Assembly (NCBI GenBank): GCA_965229005.1
Contig: CBDDIP010000001.1
Coordinates: forward strand, 1,178,001 to 1,242,000
DNA: 64,000 nt
Direction of reading: 5' to 3'
Source of the DNA: CBDDIP01 sp965229005
Lineage (GTDB): Bacteria > Actinomycetota > Acidimicrobiia > Acidimicrobiales > Ilumatobacteraceae
In this document: piece by piece, positions 11,179 to 19,918 of the stretch
Position numbering within the stretch: the stretch's first letter is position 1
How the letters are laid out: every line of letters starts with the position of its first letter
The notes under the pieces: model-generated
Told to the model about the DNA's origin: nothing
Databases searched by the model: none
What the model saw: only the letters and a program-made list of their open reading frames with translations
Position numbers and translations under genes: made by a program

Positions 11179-12591
11179 ATGAGTGCTGGTCGCATCCCTG
11201 TCTCCCGGGCGAGCCTCGGTCGCATCGCTGAGCTGGGGCTGGCGGTGCCGACGTACGCCGCCGAACAGTTGCAACCGAAGATCGTGCACGTCGGCGTCGG
11301 TGCGTTCCACCGGGCCCACATGGCGCTGGCCACCCACGAGCTGGCCGATGCGGGCAGCGACTGGGGCATCCGTGGCCTCGGGCTGATGCCGGCCGACGTG
11401 CGCATGGGCGAGGCATTGCGGCCGCAGGACCACCTCTACACGCTCACCGAGAAGGCCAGCGATCGGCGCGACACGAAGGTCATCGGCAGCATCGTCGACT
11501 ACGTGTTCGCCGCCGGCGACCCAGCCGCCGCGGCCGCAGCGATCGTCGATCCGGGCGTCCGGATCCTGTCGCTGACCATCACCGAGTCCGGCTACCCCGA
11601 GCCCGAACCGGGCGAGCGCGTCACCGCCGATCTGTTGGTCGAGTGCCTCGACGCCCGACGCCTCGCGAACGGCACGCCGATCACCGTGCTCAGCTGCGAC
11701 AACCTGCCGGGCAACGGCGACGTCAGCCGGCGTGCGTTCATGAACGCGGCGACGCGTCGCAGCAACGAGCTCGCTGCATGGGTCGAGGCGAACTGCTCGT
11801 TCCCGAACTCGATGGTCGACCGCATCGTTCCGGCCACGGTGGAAGCCGACCGGCAGCACCTGCGCGACACCTACGACATCGAAGATCGCTGGCCGGTCGT
11901 CTGCGAGCCGTTCCGCCAGTGGGTGATCGAGGACGACTTCATCGCCGGACGCCCGGATTGGGAGCACGCCGGTGCGCTCATCACCGACGACGTGCACAGC
12001 TGGGAGCTCTACAAGCTGCGCTTCCTCAACGCCGGCCACTCGGCCATCGCCTACCTGTCGTCGCTGGCAGGAATCGTCCACGTCGACGAGGCGGTGGCGA
12101 ACGAGGCGGTCAGCGGCTACCTGCGCCGGCTGCTGTGCTCGGAGGCGCTGCCGTCGCTGCACGAGATCCCCGGGCACCCGCGGGAGGACTACATCGGCGT
12201 GGTGTTCGGCCGGCTGGCGAGCACGGGCGTGCGCGACCAGATCCATCGGCTGTGCATGGACGGCACGGCGAAGTTCCCGACGTTCCTGATCCCGACCGTC
12301 GAGTGGAACCTGGCCCACGACGGATCGATCGCCGGGTCGGCGCTCGCCCTCGCCGGGTGGGCTCGCTACCTGGCGACCACGCCCGTCGACCAGCAGGCCT
12401 TCGATGCCAGCGGCGACGCGGCGCGTGCCGCAGCGGCCGGCTTCCTCGATGATCCGCTCGGGTTCCTCGACTTCGAGCGGACGTTCCCCGCTGCAGTGCG
12501 CGACAGCGATCGCTTCCGCTCTGCGTTCGCCGATGCGGCGCGGCAGCTGACCGACGCTGGACCGATTCGTGCGATGCTTGCCGCGTCCTGA
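11179..12591 (+). CDS. Mannitol dehydrogenase family protein (polyol/hexuronate dehydrogenase)
   Basis: About 470 residues of the long-chain mannitol dehydrogenase family, which oxidises polyols or reduces ketoses/hexuronates with NAD(H). The N-terminus has IVHVGVGAFHRAHMA (dinucleotide binding), and the domain boundary has FPNSMVDRIVPAT. The catalytic KLRFLNAGHSAIAYL region carries the family's Lys-x-x-x-x-Asn-x-x-His pattern. The ATG at 11179 is supported by the promoter boxes just upstream. A DeoR regulator and an inositol-phosphatase-like gene follow on the same strand, suggesting a polyol utilisation unit. Confidence 0.92.
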   Translation: MSAGRIPVSRASLGRIAELGLAVPTYAAEQLQPKIVHVGVGAFHRAHMALATHELADAGSDWGIRGLGLMPADVRMGEALRPQDHLYTLTEKASDRRDTKVIGSIVDYVFAAGDPAAAAAAIVDPGVRILSLTITESGYPEPEPGERVTADLLVECLDARRLANGTPITVLSCDNLPGNGDVSRRAFMNAATRRSNELAAWVEANCSFPNSMVDRIVPATVEADRQHLRDTYDIEDRWPVVCEPFRQWVIEDDFIAGRPDWEHAGALITDDVHSWELYKLRFLNAGHSAIAYLSSLAGIVHVDEAVANEAVSGYLRRLLCSEALPSLHEIPGHPREDYIGVVFGRLASTGVRDQIHRLCMDGTAKFPTFLIPTVEWNLAHDGSIAGSALALAGWARYLATTPVDQQAFDASGDAARAAAAGFLDDPLGFLDFERTFPAAVRDSDRFRSAFADAARQLTDAGPIRAMLAAS

Positions 12592-12619
12592 CAGAACCCC
12601 GACGCCCAAGGAGCGGCAC

Positions 12620-13414
12620 ATGACGGCGGCGGCCGATGCCAAGAGCGCCCCACGCTTCCCTCACGAGCGCCAGCAGGAGATCTACGTCCTCGCGCTGGAG
12701 CAGGGTTCCGTCGACGTCTCCGATCTGGCGCGCCGGTACGAGGTCACCACGGAGACCATCCGCCGCGACCTGTCCGATCTCCAGGCGCAGAACCTGCTCC
12801 GCCGCGTGCACGGCGGCGCCGTGCCCTTCGAGCGTCGCGTGCACGAGCCGATGGTGGCGGCACGCGACCTGCTCAACGGCGACCAGAAGTTGCGCATCGC
12901 CCAGGAGGCGATCAAGCACGTCCCCGATCACGGCGCGGTGATCATCGACTCCGGCTCGACCGGCCAGCGCCTGGCCGAGGTGTTCCCGGTGGACCGCAAC
13001 GTGCAGGTCGTGACGAACTCGCTCGTCACCGCGCACACGCTCGTCCGCCGCGGCATCAGCAACCTGATGGTGCTCGGTGGCAGCGTGCGCACGAACACGT
13101 TCGCCATGGTGGACGGCGCGGTGGTCGAGGCCCTCAAGCCGATCCGCGCCGACGTGCTGTTCATGAGCTGCGACGGCCTCTCGATGACGCGTGGGTTGAC
13201 CACGCCGTACCGAGAGGAGTCGATCGTCAAGCGGGCGATGATCGAGAGCGCCGGCTGGCTCGTCGCGCTCGTCGACCACTCGAAGTTCGGCAACGACCAG
13301 CTGTTCTCCTACGGGCCGTTCGAGGACATCGACGTGCTCATCACCGACAGCGACGCCACCGACGAGGAGCGGGCCGCGATCGAGGCCAAAGGCGTCGAGG
13401 TTGTCCGAGCCTGA
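12620..13414 (+). CDS. DeoR-family transcriptional regulator
   Basis: About 264 residues. The N-terminal DeoR helix-turn-helix is clear (RQQEIYVLALEQGSVDVSDL, then VTTETIRRDLSDL with LLRRVHGGA). The C-terminal DeoRC sensor domain has IIDSGSTGQRLAE and VTNSLVTA segments, which usually bind a phosphorylated sugar. The ATG at 12620 follows AAGGAGCGG by a suitable distance. It probably controls the upstream polyol dehydrogenase and possibly the divergent ABC operon. Confidence 0.93.
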   Translation: MTAAADAKSAPRFPHERQQEIYVLALEQGSVDVSDLARRYEVTTETIRRDLSDLQAQNLLRRVHGGAVPFERRVHEPMVAARDLLNGDQKLRIAQEAIKHVPDHGAVIIDSGSTGQRLAEVFPVDRNVQVVTNSLVTAHTLVRRGISNLMVLGGSVRTNTFAMVDGAVVEALKPIRADVLFMSCDGLSMTRGLTTPYREESIVKRAMIESAGWLVALVDHSKFGNDQLFSYGPFEDIDVLITDSDATDEERAAIEAKGVEVVRA

Positions 13415-14201
13415 CGGGGCCGGCCCACCGAGCTACGTCGAGCTCGAAGACGTGGCTCGTGCAGCCTGTCGACGAGCCGCCGAGCTGATCCGCGGTCACA
13501 TCGGCAGTGCCGTGCAGGTCGGGCTGAAGTCGTCGCCGACGGACGTCGTCACCAAGACCGATCTCGAATCCGAAGCGCTCATCCGCCGTCACCTCGAACT
13601 GGCCACTCCGGGCGCCGGTGTGATCGGCGAGGAGGGCGGCAGCAGCGACATGGCCAACCGGCTGCAGTGGATCGTCGACCCGTTGGACGGCACCGTCAAC
13701 TTCACGTACGCGGTGCCGATCGTCGCCGTCAGCGTGGCGGCCGCATGGAACGGCGCCGTGGTTGCCGGCGCGGTGATCGACGTGATGCGCAACGAGCTGT
13801 TCAGCGCCGCGTCCGGCTCCGGCGCACGCGACGATCGTGGCCCGATCGGGCCGTCGGCGTGCACGCATCTCGCCGACGCGTTGATGACGACCGGCTACTC
13901 CTACGACGCCGAGCTGCGTCGCGAGCACGGGCGTGTGATCTCCGAGCTGCTCCCGCTGATCCGAGACGTGCGCTGCTTCGGTTCTGCTGCGCTGAACCTG
14001 TGCTGGCTGGCGAGCGGACGCGTCGACGCGTACTACGAGCGCGACATCAAGCTCTGGGACTACGCCGCCGGTGCACTGATCGTGCACGAGGCGGGCGGGC
14101 GCGTCGAGCGACCGTGCCCGGAGAACAACAACTCGATCGTCGCCGTCGCGCCGGGGGTGTTCGGCGAGCTGCGCCACACGGTGGCACGACTCACCACGTG
14201 A
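13401..14201 (+). CDS. Inositol monophosphatase family protein
   Basis: About 266 residues with the magnesium-dependent phosphatase fold: GEEGG near residue 75, the central WIVDPLDGTVNF motif and the C-terminal WDYAAGALIVHEAGG motif, all metal ligands of the IMPase family. It would dephosphorylate a sugar or inositol phosphate. The proposed TTG start overlaps the DeoR gene by 14 nt; a slightly later start is possible. It is cotranscribed with the polyol dehydrogenase and DeoR genes. Confidence 0.9.
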   Translation: MSEPDGAGPPSYVELEDVARAACRRAAELIRGHIGSAVQVGLKSSPTDVVTKTDLESEALIRRHLELATPGAGVIGEEGGSSDMANRLQWIVDPLDGTVNFTYAVPIVAVSVAAAWNGAVVAGAVIDVMRNELFSAASGSGARDDRGPIGPSACTHLADALMTTGYSYDAELRREHGRVISELLPLIRDVRCFGSAALNLCWLASGRVDAYYERDIKLWDYAAGALIVHEAGGRVERPCPENNNSIVAVAPGVFGELRHTVARLTT

Positions 14202-14985
14202 CGGTGCGCCGCGCCAGCTGGATCAGCTCCTCGGTGGGCATTCCCTCGGCGATGCGTGCGAGTGCGTTGATGCCCAACCAACGCTGCAGCACCGCGTCGT
14301 CGAAGCCGAGGGCGGCGCGCATCGACGCGAGGTAGGCGTCGTGCACCGATCGCAGCGTCGTCGCCGTCACGCCGGGGAGGTGGTGACACCCGGTCACCGC
14401 GCCGCCTGCACCGAGGAGGATGCACGTGCGCGCCACATCGGCCACCGGGTCGCCGACGCTGGCGTCGAACCAGTCGATGAGGACGGGCCCGTCAACGCCG
14501 AGGATCACGTTGCCGGGATGGAGGTCGCCGTGGCACACGACGAGCGCGTCGCTCGGCGCGACGTCGATGAGCATCGCCCCGGCAAGATCGGGCAGGTGGG
14601 CATCGACCTGCGCGAGCTTGGCGCTCAGCCGATCCTGTTGGCGGGGCAGCGCCGCCGCCGGCACGAGATGGAACAGGTCGAGGTGGATGCGCGCCAGCTG
14701 CTCTCCGATGCCGGCTGCATCGGTGGGCTCACCGACGAGCGCGGCGGACAGCGACGGCCCGTCGATCCGTTCGTAGAGCGTGGCGAGGCGCGACTCGTGG
14801 ACGATGCTGCCCTGCGCGAGTGGGGCGGGCGCACCGACGCGGCGAACGAGATCCGTGTACACCTGCTCGGCGCGCATCCACTGATCCGGCGTCGCGGCCA
14901 GGGGCAGCTTGACCACCGCGTCGGTGCCGTACTCGCACACCGTCGAGCGTGATCCACGGGCCAACAACGAACCGACGCCGGACAT
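14191..14985 (-). CDS. Aminoglycoside phosphotransferase (APH)-like kinase
   Basis: About 264 residues of the APH/choline-kinase fold. The catalytic loop VVCHGDLHPGNVIL and the magnesium-binding VLIDWFDAS are intact; an early VVKLP provides the ATP-binding lysine. The family includes antibiotic kinases and many small-molecule kinases (fructosamine, homoserine, choline). No substrate can be assigned. The ATG at 14985 is preceded on the minus strand by TACCAT six nt upstream, consistent with a leaderless start. A PfkB kinase gene lies immediately upstream. Confidence 0.85.
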   Translation of the reverse strand: MSGVGSLLARGSRSTVCEYGTDAVVKLPLAATPDQWMRAEQVYTDLVRRVGAPAPLAQGSIVHESRLATLYERIDGPSLSAALVGEPTDAAGIGEQLARIHLDLFHLVPAAALPRQQDRLSAKLAQVDAHLPDLAGAMLIDVAPSDALVVCHGDLHPGNVILGVDGPVLIDWFDASVGDPVADVARTCILLGAGGAVTGCHHLPGVTATTLRSVHDAYLASMRAALGFDDAVLQRWLGINALARIAEGMPTEELIQLARRTVTW

Positions 14986-15002
14986 CGGGCGATGGTACCG
15001 GT

Positions 15003-15911
15003 TCACCAGAACGGGAGCTCGTGGCGACGTGGCGGGTCCGCGCCGACGCTGGTGCACGTCACGGCCGACACCGACGCGCCGATGGCCGTTGCCTGGCGCA
15101 GGAGCTCGATGTCGGCGAGCTCCTCGACCCCGTGGCCGTGGTCGACCCACCACGCCAGCACGCCGGCACCGAACGAGTCGCCGGCACCGACGGTGTCGAC
15201 CACGTTCACGCTCGGCACCTCGACCACCGCGGTGTCGAGCGCGGTGACCACACGGACGGGTTGCCCGCCGTCAGTCACGAGCACTGCCGTCGCTCCGGCC
15301 TCGATCATGCGCCTCGCCGCAGCAACCGGCTCGAGATCACCGAACAGGAACGCGAGATCGTCCGTGCTCGCCTTGACGACGTCGGCGTGACGGACGAACG
15401 GGTGGAGGTTGGTGCGGTAGTGCGCGTGGTCGTCGATCGCACGCGGCCGGCAGTTGAGATCGACCATCACCGGCACGCCGTCGGGCAGCGCGGCCAGGGC
15501 CCGGAGCAACGTCGTGGCAATCGGTTCGAGCACCAGCGCCAACGAGCCGACGTGCACCGCGGCGGCAGCTTCGATGTCCGGCAGGTCGGACGGGAGCAGG
15601 CCCGGCACCGACGTACCGTCGATGTAGAACCGGTACGAGGCGGCGCCGTGTTCGTCGAGCTCGGCTGCGGCGAGCGTGGTCGGTTCCTCGCACGCGCTTG
15701 CGGCGCCGAGTGTGACGCCGTCGTCTTCGAGCGCCTTGGCCAAGCCGCGGCCGAAGCGATCGGCCGAGAGTCGCCCGACGAACTGGCACGCACCTTCCAA
15801 TCGCCCGATGGTGCGCGCTGCGTTGAAGGGACCGCCGCCCATCGCCGCTCGCACCCCGCCATCCGGGTCGATCAGCAGGTCAATGAGTGCTTCTCCGGCG
15901 ACGACGATCAT
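15003..15911 (-). CDS. PfkB-family carbohydrate kinase (fructokinase-like)
   Basis: A 302-residue ribokinase-fold enzyme. The N-terminus (MIVVAGEALIDL) and GGGPFNAARTIGRLE form the sugar site, and VVDTVGAGDSFGAGVLAWW holds the catalytic aspartate and anion hole. It phosphorylates a sugar, most likely fructose, which would be the product of the nearby mannitol-type dehydrogenase. That link is inferred. It ends 17 nt before the start of the APH-like gene and is probably cotranscribed with it. Confidence 0.92.
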   Translation of the reverse strand: MIVVAGEALIDLLIDPDGGVRAAMGGGPFNAARTIGRLEGACQFVGRLSADRFGRGLAKALEDDGVTLGAASACEEPTTLAAAELDEHGAASYRFYIDGTSVPGLLPSDLPDIEAAAAVHVGSLALVLEPIATTLLRALAALPDGVPVMVDLNCRPRAIDDHAHYRTNLHPFVRHADVVKASTDDLAFLFGDLEPVAAARRMIEAGATAVLVTDGGQPVRVVTALDTAVVEVPSVNVVDTVGAGDSFGAGVLAWWVDHGHGVEELADIELLRQATAIGASVSAVTCTSVGADPPRRHELPFW

Positions 15912-15936
15912 GCGGTCGGAACGATACGGCAGCCGC

Positions 15937-17073
15937 TCAGCGTGGCTCCGCAGTCCGACCGTCGGGTTCGAGCGCGTCGGCGCCGGCGTCGGCGTCGCGG
16001 AACCGAGCCCTGAGCGCGTTCATCGGTCGTTCGACGACGAACCAGCTCACCGTCCCGGCGACGATGGAGACGACCGCCACGAAGAGGAAGCGCTTCGGTC
16101 CGCGTGCCGGCGTCGGCAGACCGAGCTCCAGCTTGTCGTTGCCCTCGAACATGGCGGCCATGACGAAGCGGTGCATCAGGTACACGCCGAAGCTGATCGT
16201 GCCGACGAACGCCAGCGGCCGCCACTCGAGCACGCGGCCGATCGGCCCGCGGATCCCGGCCGACGCGCGCTCGACGATCCACACGGCGAGCAGCGGGAAC
16301 CACAGGCCCGACGCAGCGAACTCGACGGTGTCGCCGTCGTTGGTCCGCTGGGCGATCTTCCACACGATCCACAGCGCGAGCGCGGCGACCGGGAGCCAAC
16401 GCGAGCGGCGCGCGATCCACTCGTTGCTGCGCGTGCGACGCAGGTGCGCCAGAAGCGCGCCGAGCCCGAGCGAATCGAACGCGGCGGGCGTGACGATCGT
16501 GGCACCGAAGGGCCACACACCGGCGCTGAACAACACGACACGGATGATCGGAGCGGCGACGATCATCGCCACGATCACCTTGCCGAGATGGCGACGCGAC
16601 ATCACGAGGACCACGATCGGCCAGACGAGGTAGAACTGCGCCTCGACCGCCAACGTCCAGAGGTGGTCCCTCGTTCCGGTCCACGCGCCCCGATCGGCGA
16701 GCCACCAGTTCGAGGCGAAGACGACGTGGAACTCCAACTCGTCGCGGACGCTGATGAAGTCGACCGCCGCGGCGACGAAGAGGACGAGGAAGTAGAGCGG
16801 GACGATCCGCAGGACCCGTCGCGCGTAGAACGCCTGCAGCGTGCGGCCGACCCGTGTCCGCGTCCGATCTGCTGCTGCCCCTGCATCGAGCAGGATGCCG
16901 GTGATCAGGAACCCGGAGATCACAAAGAACAATTGAGCGCCGAGCACACCGTTCCTCGCCCACACCTGCGGCAGGGTGAACGCAGCGATCACGCCGATCA
17001 CGGCAATGGCGCGAAGTGCATCGAGCTGCGCGTACCTCCCGCTCGACCCACCCATCGCCGTCACGCTACTCAT
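15937..17073 (-). CDS. Acyltransferase 3 family integral membrane protein
   Basis: About 378 residues with roughly ten membrane helices. The N-terminal LDALRAIAVIGVIAAF and GAQLFFVISGFLITGILL are hallmarks of the OafA/YrhL acyltransferase-3 family, and HLWTLAVEAQFYLVWPIVVL holds a conserved second signature. Such enzymes O-acylate extracellular sugars, exopolysaccharide or peptidoglycan. Two ATGs (17073 and 17055) are plausible starts. No SGNH partner domain is fused. The following PfkB gene is on the same strand, but no functional link is visible. Confidence 0.9.
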   Translation of the reverse strand: MSSVTAMGGSSGRYAQLDALRAIAVIGVIAAFTLPQVWARNGVLGAQLFFVISGFLITGILLDAGAAADRTRTRVGRTLQAFYARRVLRIVPLYFLVLFVAAAVDFISVRDELEFHVVFASNWWLADRGAWTGTRDHLWTLAVEAQFYLVWPIVVLVMSRRHLGKVIVAMIVAAPIIRVVLFSAGVWPFGATIVTPAAFDSLGLGALLAHLRRTRSNEWIARRSRWLPVAALALWIVWKIAQRTNDGDTVEFAASGLWFPLLAVWIVERASAGIRGPIGRVLEWRPLAFVGTISFGVYLMHRFVMAAMFEGNDKLELGLPTPARGPKRFLFVAVVSIVAGTVSWFVVERPMNALRARFRDADAGADALEPDGRTAEPR

Positions 17074-17259
17074 CGGCGAGCGGTGGCCGTCCGGTGGCGA
17101 CGGCGCAACGCGGACGCGGCGGCACCGATCGGTCTGCCGAGCTGCGCACCCGATGGCTCCTGCCGCGTCCGCAGCGTCGATGACCGGCGCACCCTGCCCG
17201 TCGTCGCCGCGCCAGGATGGAGCGATGCGATCACGAGCCGGCGCGACGTTGGCCGACCG

Positions 17260-17532
17260 ATGAGCCGACGCGAGCCGATTTCGTCGTCGGTGCCGCGCGG
17301 TCCACTCGCGGCCGTCGGCACGATCTACGAGACGCCAGATGGACGCCGCTGCGTCGTCACCTTTGCCAACCGAGGGGGCGATGCGCTCAGCCCGGTTCGC
17401 AACGAGCGCGGCGACCTGTGGGTCGGCTACCTGCTCGCCGGCGACGAACAGCCGAAGCGATTCGACGACTGGGAGCGCGAGTGGTTGCCTGCCGAGCTGC
17501 TCCGCCCGGCGGGCGAGCTCGACCTCCGTTGA
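17260..17532 (+). CDS. Small hypothetical protein (90 aa)
   Basis: A 90-residue, strand-rich small protein with a VGTIYETPDGRRCVVTF core and a Trp-rich C-terminus (FDDWEREWLPAELL). The pattern loosely recalls the roughly 75-aa small proteins at 17696 and 18492. No known domain was recognised. The start ATG at 17260 is the first in frame after the divergent acyltransferase. No clear ribosome binding site is seen. Confidence 0.5.
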   Translation: MSRREPISSSVPRGPLAAVGTIYETPDGRRCVVTFANRGGDALSPVRNERGDLWVGYLLAGDEQPKRFDDWEREWLPAELLRPAGELDLR

Positions 17533-18232
17533 CCGTCGCTGCTCGACAAGTCTGGTGACGCCATGAAGCACTGATCTGGCGAGCTCGTGCGGGCACCAAC
17601 CAGCGCACCTGGCTGGGCGAGCGATCAGTGCAGCGAGCTGCCCGACCCACACGAACATCGCGAGTTGAACCAGCCTCACCAGTACCGTCCTGCAAATGAG
17701 CGATGCCCTTGAGTCCGTTCCGCTGTTCCAGCGAGTTGTTGTGGGGCAACGGTGGCGGTCGCGGACGAGGGCTGGCACCTTCACTGTGGGCGGCAAGATG
17801 CCTCAGGGGTCGTGGCGCGGGGACCTCGATGGCGAGCTGATGTACCTGTCGACGGAGATGATCCACCACCGCTACGACTTCGTCGACGACGGAGCAACGA
17901 GCCGTCCGCAGAACCTCTGACGCGCTCGCAGCGGGCCGGGTCGACCAGCCCGCTCCATTCGCCGAGGCGCGCGTGAACGGGCCGAGTCGGTGGACGACCT
18001 GGAAGGTGTGCCCGTCGAGGTGGATGTAGCCCATGGCGTCTTCGTCGATGAACCGTCCGAATTCGGCGTCGAGGTGCCATTCGTCGGACGTGACGTCACC
18101 GACGAGGAACGTGTCGACCGGTAGATCGCCGCTGTCGAAGTTCACCTGGATCTGCACGTGCGTAATTCCGGGAGTCGCGCGCTGCTCCAAGTTCCAGGAG
18201 GAACGTCGCTCGCAGTGTGCTCCCGGTGTCAA
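17387..18232 (-). CDS. Hypothetical protein, C-terminal extent uncertain
   Basis: The frame opens with TTG at 18232, overlapping the LuxR stop in a TTGA junction, so it looks like the third gene of a leftward operon. The first 90 or so residues look like real protein (THVQIQVNFDSGDLPVDTFL, then IHLDGHTFQVVHRLG). Beyond that the frame runs antisense through the convergent small gene at 17696 and becomes Arg/Pro-rich, so it probably results from a frameshift or a lost stop. No family is recognised. Confidence 0.4.
   Translation of the reverse strand: MTPGAHCERRSSWNLEQRATPGITHVQIQVNFDSGDLPVDTFLVGDVTSDEWHLDAEFGRFIDEDAMGYIHLDGHTFQVVHRLGPFTRASANGAGWSTRPAASASEVLRTARCSVVDEVVAVVDHLRRQVHQLAIEVPAPRPLRHLAAHSEGASPRPRPPPLPHNNSLEQRNGLKGIAHLQDGTGEAGSTRDVRVGRAARCTDRSPSQVRWLVPARARQISASWRHQTCRAATVNGGRARPPGGAARQATTRAPSRRIASAVRRRRAGSRPTGRRARCEPG
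17696..17920 (+). CDS. Small hypothetical protein, paralogue of the 18492 protein
   Basis: A 74-residue protein with the pattern GQRWRS, a strand (GTFTV), a Trp-x-x-Asp-Leu-Asp-Gly turn and a C-terminal Tyr-rich helix. The same order (GQVWRS, TITV, W-x-V-D, RFATDQI, Y) occurs in the leftward protein at 18492, so the two belong to one small family. TACCGT lies 7 nt before the ATG, matching the leaderless start pattern seen elsewhere in the window. Function unknown. Confidence 0.55.
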   Translation: MSDALESVPLFQRVVVGQRWRSRTRAGTFTVGGKMPQGSWRGDLDGELMYLSTEMIHHRYDFVDDGATSRPQNL

Positions 18233-18495
18233 CCCTCGACGTCGGGGTTCGCTGGTTCGCCGTCGGGGCGTAGTTCACCGGTTCGAAAGGCCCAGACGAT
18301 CGTCGCAGCACGTGAGTGGACGTCGACTTGCGCGTAGATCTTCTTGAGGTGGGAGCGGACGGTTTCGATGCCGACGTGCAGCGTGTCGGCGATCTGTCGG
18401 TTGCTCGAGCCGTGAGCAAGCTCGACGACGACGCGGCTCTGCGCCTCGGTCAGTCCGTAGATCTTGAAGAGCCACGTCCGCTCGGCCTCTGTCAC
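18229..18495 (-). CDS. LuxR/GerE-type helix-turn-helix protein (HTH-only)
   Basis: About 88 residues that consist almost entirely of a LuxR-type HTH: YGLTEAQSRVVVELAHGSSN, then RQIADTLHVGIETVRSHLKKIY. No sensor domain is present. The GTG at 18495 overlaps the stop of the preceding small-protein gene (GTGA) and is preferred over a longer upstream frame that is Arg-rich shadow sequence. It probably binds DNA and controls this small-protein cluster; that is inferred. Confidence 0.8.
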   Translation of the reverse strand: MTEAERTWLFKIYGLTEAQSRVVVELAHGSSNRQIADTLHVGIETVRSHLKKIYAQVDVHSRAATIVWAFRTGELRPDGEPANPDVEG

Positions 18496-18710
18496 GGCGC
18501 CTGCCGCCAGTCGGGGACGTAGCTGTCGAGGATCTGATCCGTCGCGAAGCGAACGATCCTGCCGCCGATGTCGACCATCCAGCCGTGGCCGTCGCTGTCG
18601 TCGTCTGCGGCAGCGATGACGGTGATCGTTGCGTTGTCGTTCCACGGTGACCGCCAGACCTGCCCGGGCTCGATGGCCGGCAACCTCCGTTCTGCACGGT
18701 TCGCGTTCAT
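18492..18710 (-). CDS. Small hypothetical protein, family member with Trp/Asp motif
   Basis: About 72 residues (75 if the upstream GTG at 18719 is used). The core GQVWRSPW, a strand TITVIAAADDD, GWMVDIGGRIVRFATDQIL and a terminal DSYVPDW define a small beta-rich domain. The 17696 protein and the remnant at 19826-19918 share it. It is the first gene of the LuxR-HTH operon, joined by a GTGA overlap. Function unknown. Confidence 0.6.
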   Translation of the reverse strand: MNANRAERRLPAIEPGQVWRSPWNDNATITVIAAADDDSDGHGWMVDIGGRIVRFATDQILDSYVPDWRQAP

Positions 18711-18773
18711 CGTGCGCACGACCGGCGGGAGCGCGACGCGAGTAGACCAGGAACGTTCACTGAGGCGGTCCCG

Positions 18774-19085
18774 TCAGACCGACGAGTCGGCGGATTCGTT
18801 GGGTTCGGCGCTCTCGCGGGCGACGTCGACGATGGCCGTCGTCACCTTCTCCGTCGAGTCGATCGACCGCATGATCGCCAGCACGGTTCCGATCAGACTC
18901 TCGCCGACGGTGGCTGCGATCTGGTACGTGGCCGGCCCGTGGCGCGGTGTCTGAGCGCGTTCGGCAACATCGTCGTCGATGTACAGCAGCCCGTCGCGTG
19001 CCGAGACCTCAACAACCCGACCGTCGAACGTCCCGGTCAACACGAACGCGTCATTGAAGGCAACGGGAACAACCATCTGGCCCAT
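18774..19085 (-). CDS. Hypothetical protein (103 aa)
   Basis: A 103-residue protein starting at ATG 19085, which follows a GAGAGG ribosome binding site. The sequence alternates strands (MVVPVAFNDAFVLTGTFDGR, then VVEVSARDGLLYIDDDV) and ends with a helix and an acidic tail. It may be a small beta-barrel. It is divergent from the RsbW-like gene. No family recognised. Confidence 0.55.
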   Translation of the reverse strand: MGQMVVPVAFNDAFVLTGTFDGRVVEVSARDGLLYIDDDVAERAQTPRHGPATYQIAATVGESLIGTVLAIMRSIDSTEKVTTAIVDVARESAEPNESADSSV

Positions 19086-19429
19086 GAGGACCTCTCGATT
19101 CCGATGTGGAGTCCCCGCGTGCGAGCGGGTCGAGAGGTTCCCGAAGGTGAGGCGTGCCTGAACGGCGACAGATGACTGTCCGCACTCTCGCACTTCTCAC
19201 GCGACAGCGCCAACCCGCTGGCTGGCCAGCCGCAGCAGGACAATCGCTACGAAAGTTCCACCCATACGGTCTTGCCGCCAACATGCCCATCCGACCCCCA
19301 CGTACCCGGCCGGCCAAGATGCACACTCGATCGTCCACGATCACATCGGCTCTCGTTGTTCGGGCACCCGAACAGGTACGTTTCGGCGTTGGCGACCGTG
19401 TGAACAGAGGAACCATGGAGGAACCCGGC

Positions 19430-19825
19430 ATGCCTGCACCCACCGTGCGCTTCGGATTCCACCACCAACCGACTGCATCGTCGATGGTGCGTCGAGAGAT
19501 CGGCGACATCGCCGGGGCAAGCCCTGACGCGGTGCTGATCGCGAGTGAGCTTGTCACGAACGTCTTCCTCCACACCGGCGACGGCGGCACGATTCGGTAC
19601 TGGAGCAATCTCGATGGGCGACAGCGCATCGAAGTCGAAGACGACGACCCGCGGCCGCCAATCCGCACTGCGACCGTGAGCGAACTCGGTGGAATGGGGA
19701 TGCTCATCGTCGACAAGGTGTGTCGCCAGTGGGGTGTCGAGCTCGTCAACGCTGGCAAGGTCATCTGGGTCGAGCTCGACGTGCCGAACGGCCCGGCGTC
19801 TCGCTCGGCATCTGCTCAGACCTGA
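19430..19825 (+). CDS. RsbW/SpoIIAB-like HATPase (anti-sigma factor type ATPase domain)
   Basis: About 131 residues forming a single GHKL ATPase domain of the HATPase_c_2 class: the N-box IASELVTNVFLHTG, then a degenerate G1 box (EVEDDDPRPP) and GGMGMLIVDKVCRQWGVE (G2). Such proteins act as anti-sigma serine kinases or stand-alone signalling ATPases. The ATG at 19430 is preferred because GGAGG lies 8 nt upstream; an ATG at 19415 is also possible. No sigma factor or STAS-domain antagonist gene is next to it. A small-protein remnant follows directly after its stop. Confidence 0.8.
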   Translation: MPAPTVRFGFHHQPTASSMVRREIGDIAGASPDAVLIASELVTNVFLHTGDGGTIRYWSNLDGRQRIEVEDDDPRPPIRTATVSELGGMGMLIVDKVCRQWGVELVNAGKVIWVELDVPNGPASRSASAQT

Positions 19826-19918
19826 ACACCGACTCCCGTTGTCCGATTCGTCGACGCCGACGGTGTGGTGCTGCGATTCGCCCGCGACGAGATCACCGAC
19901 CGCTACATGCCGGAGTGA
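19826..19918 (+). pseudogene. C-terminal remnant of a small-protein family member
   Basis: Directly after the TGA of the RsbW-like gene, and in the same frame, 30 codons read to a new stop. They include RFVDADGVVLRFARDEITDR followed by YMPE. This aligns residue by residue with the C-terminus of the 18492 protein (MVDIGGRIVRFATDQILDSY, then VPD). There is no start or N-terminal half, so it looks like the tail of a lost paralogue. Confidence 0.6.

Noticed and set aside
14191..14985. Antibiotic-resistance aminoglycoside kinase
   Set aside because: Only general APH-fold motifs are present, and the context is sugar metabolism. Nothing points to aminoglycosides.
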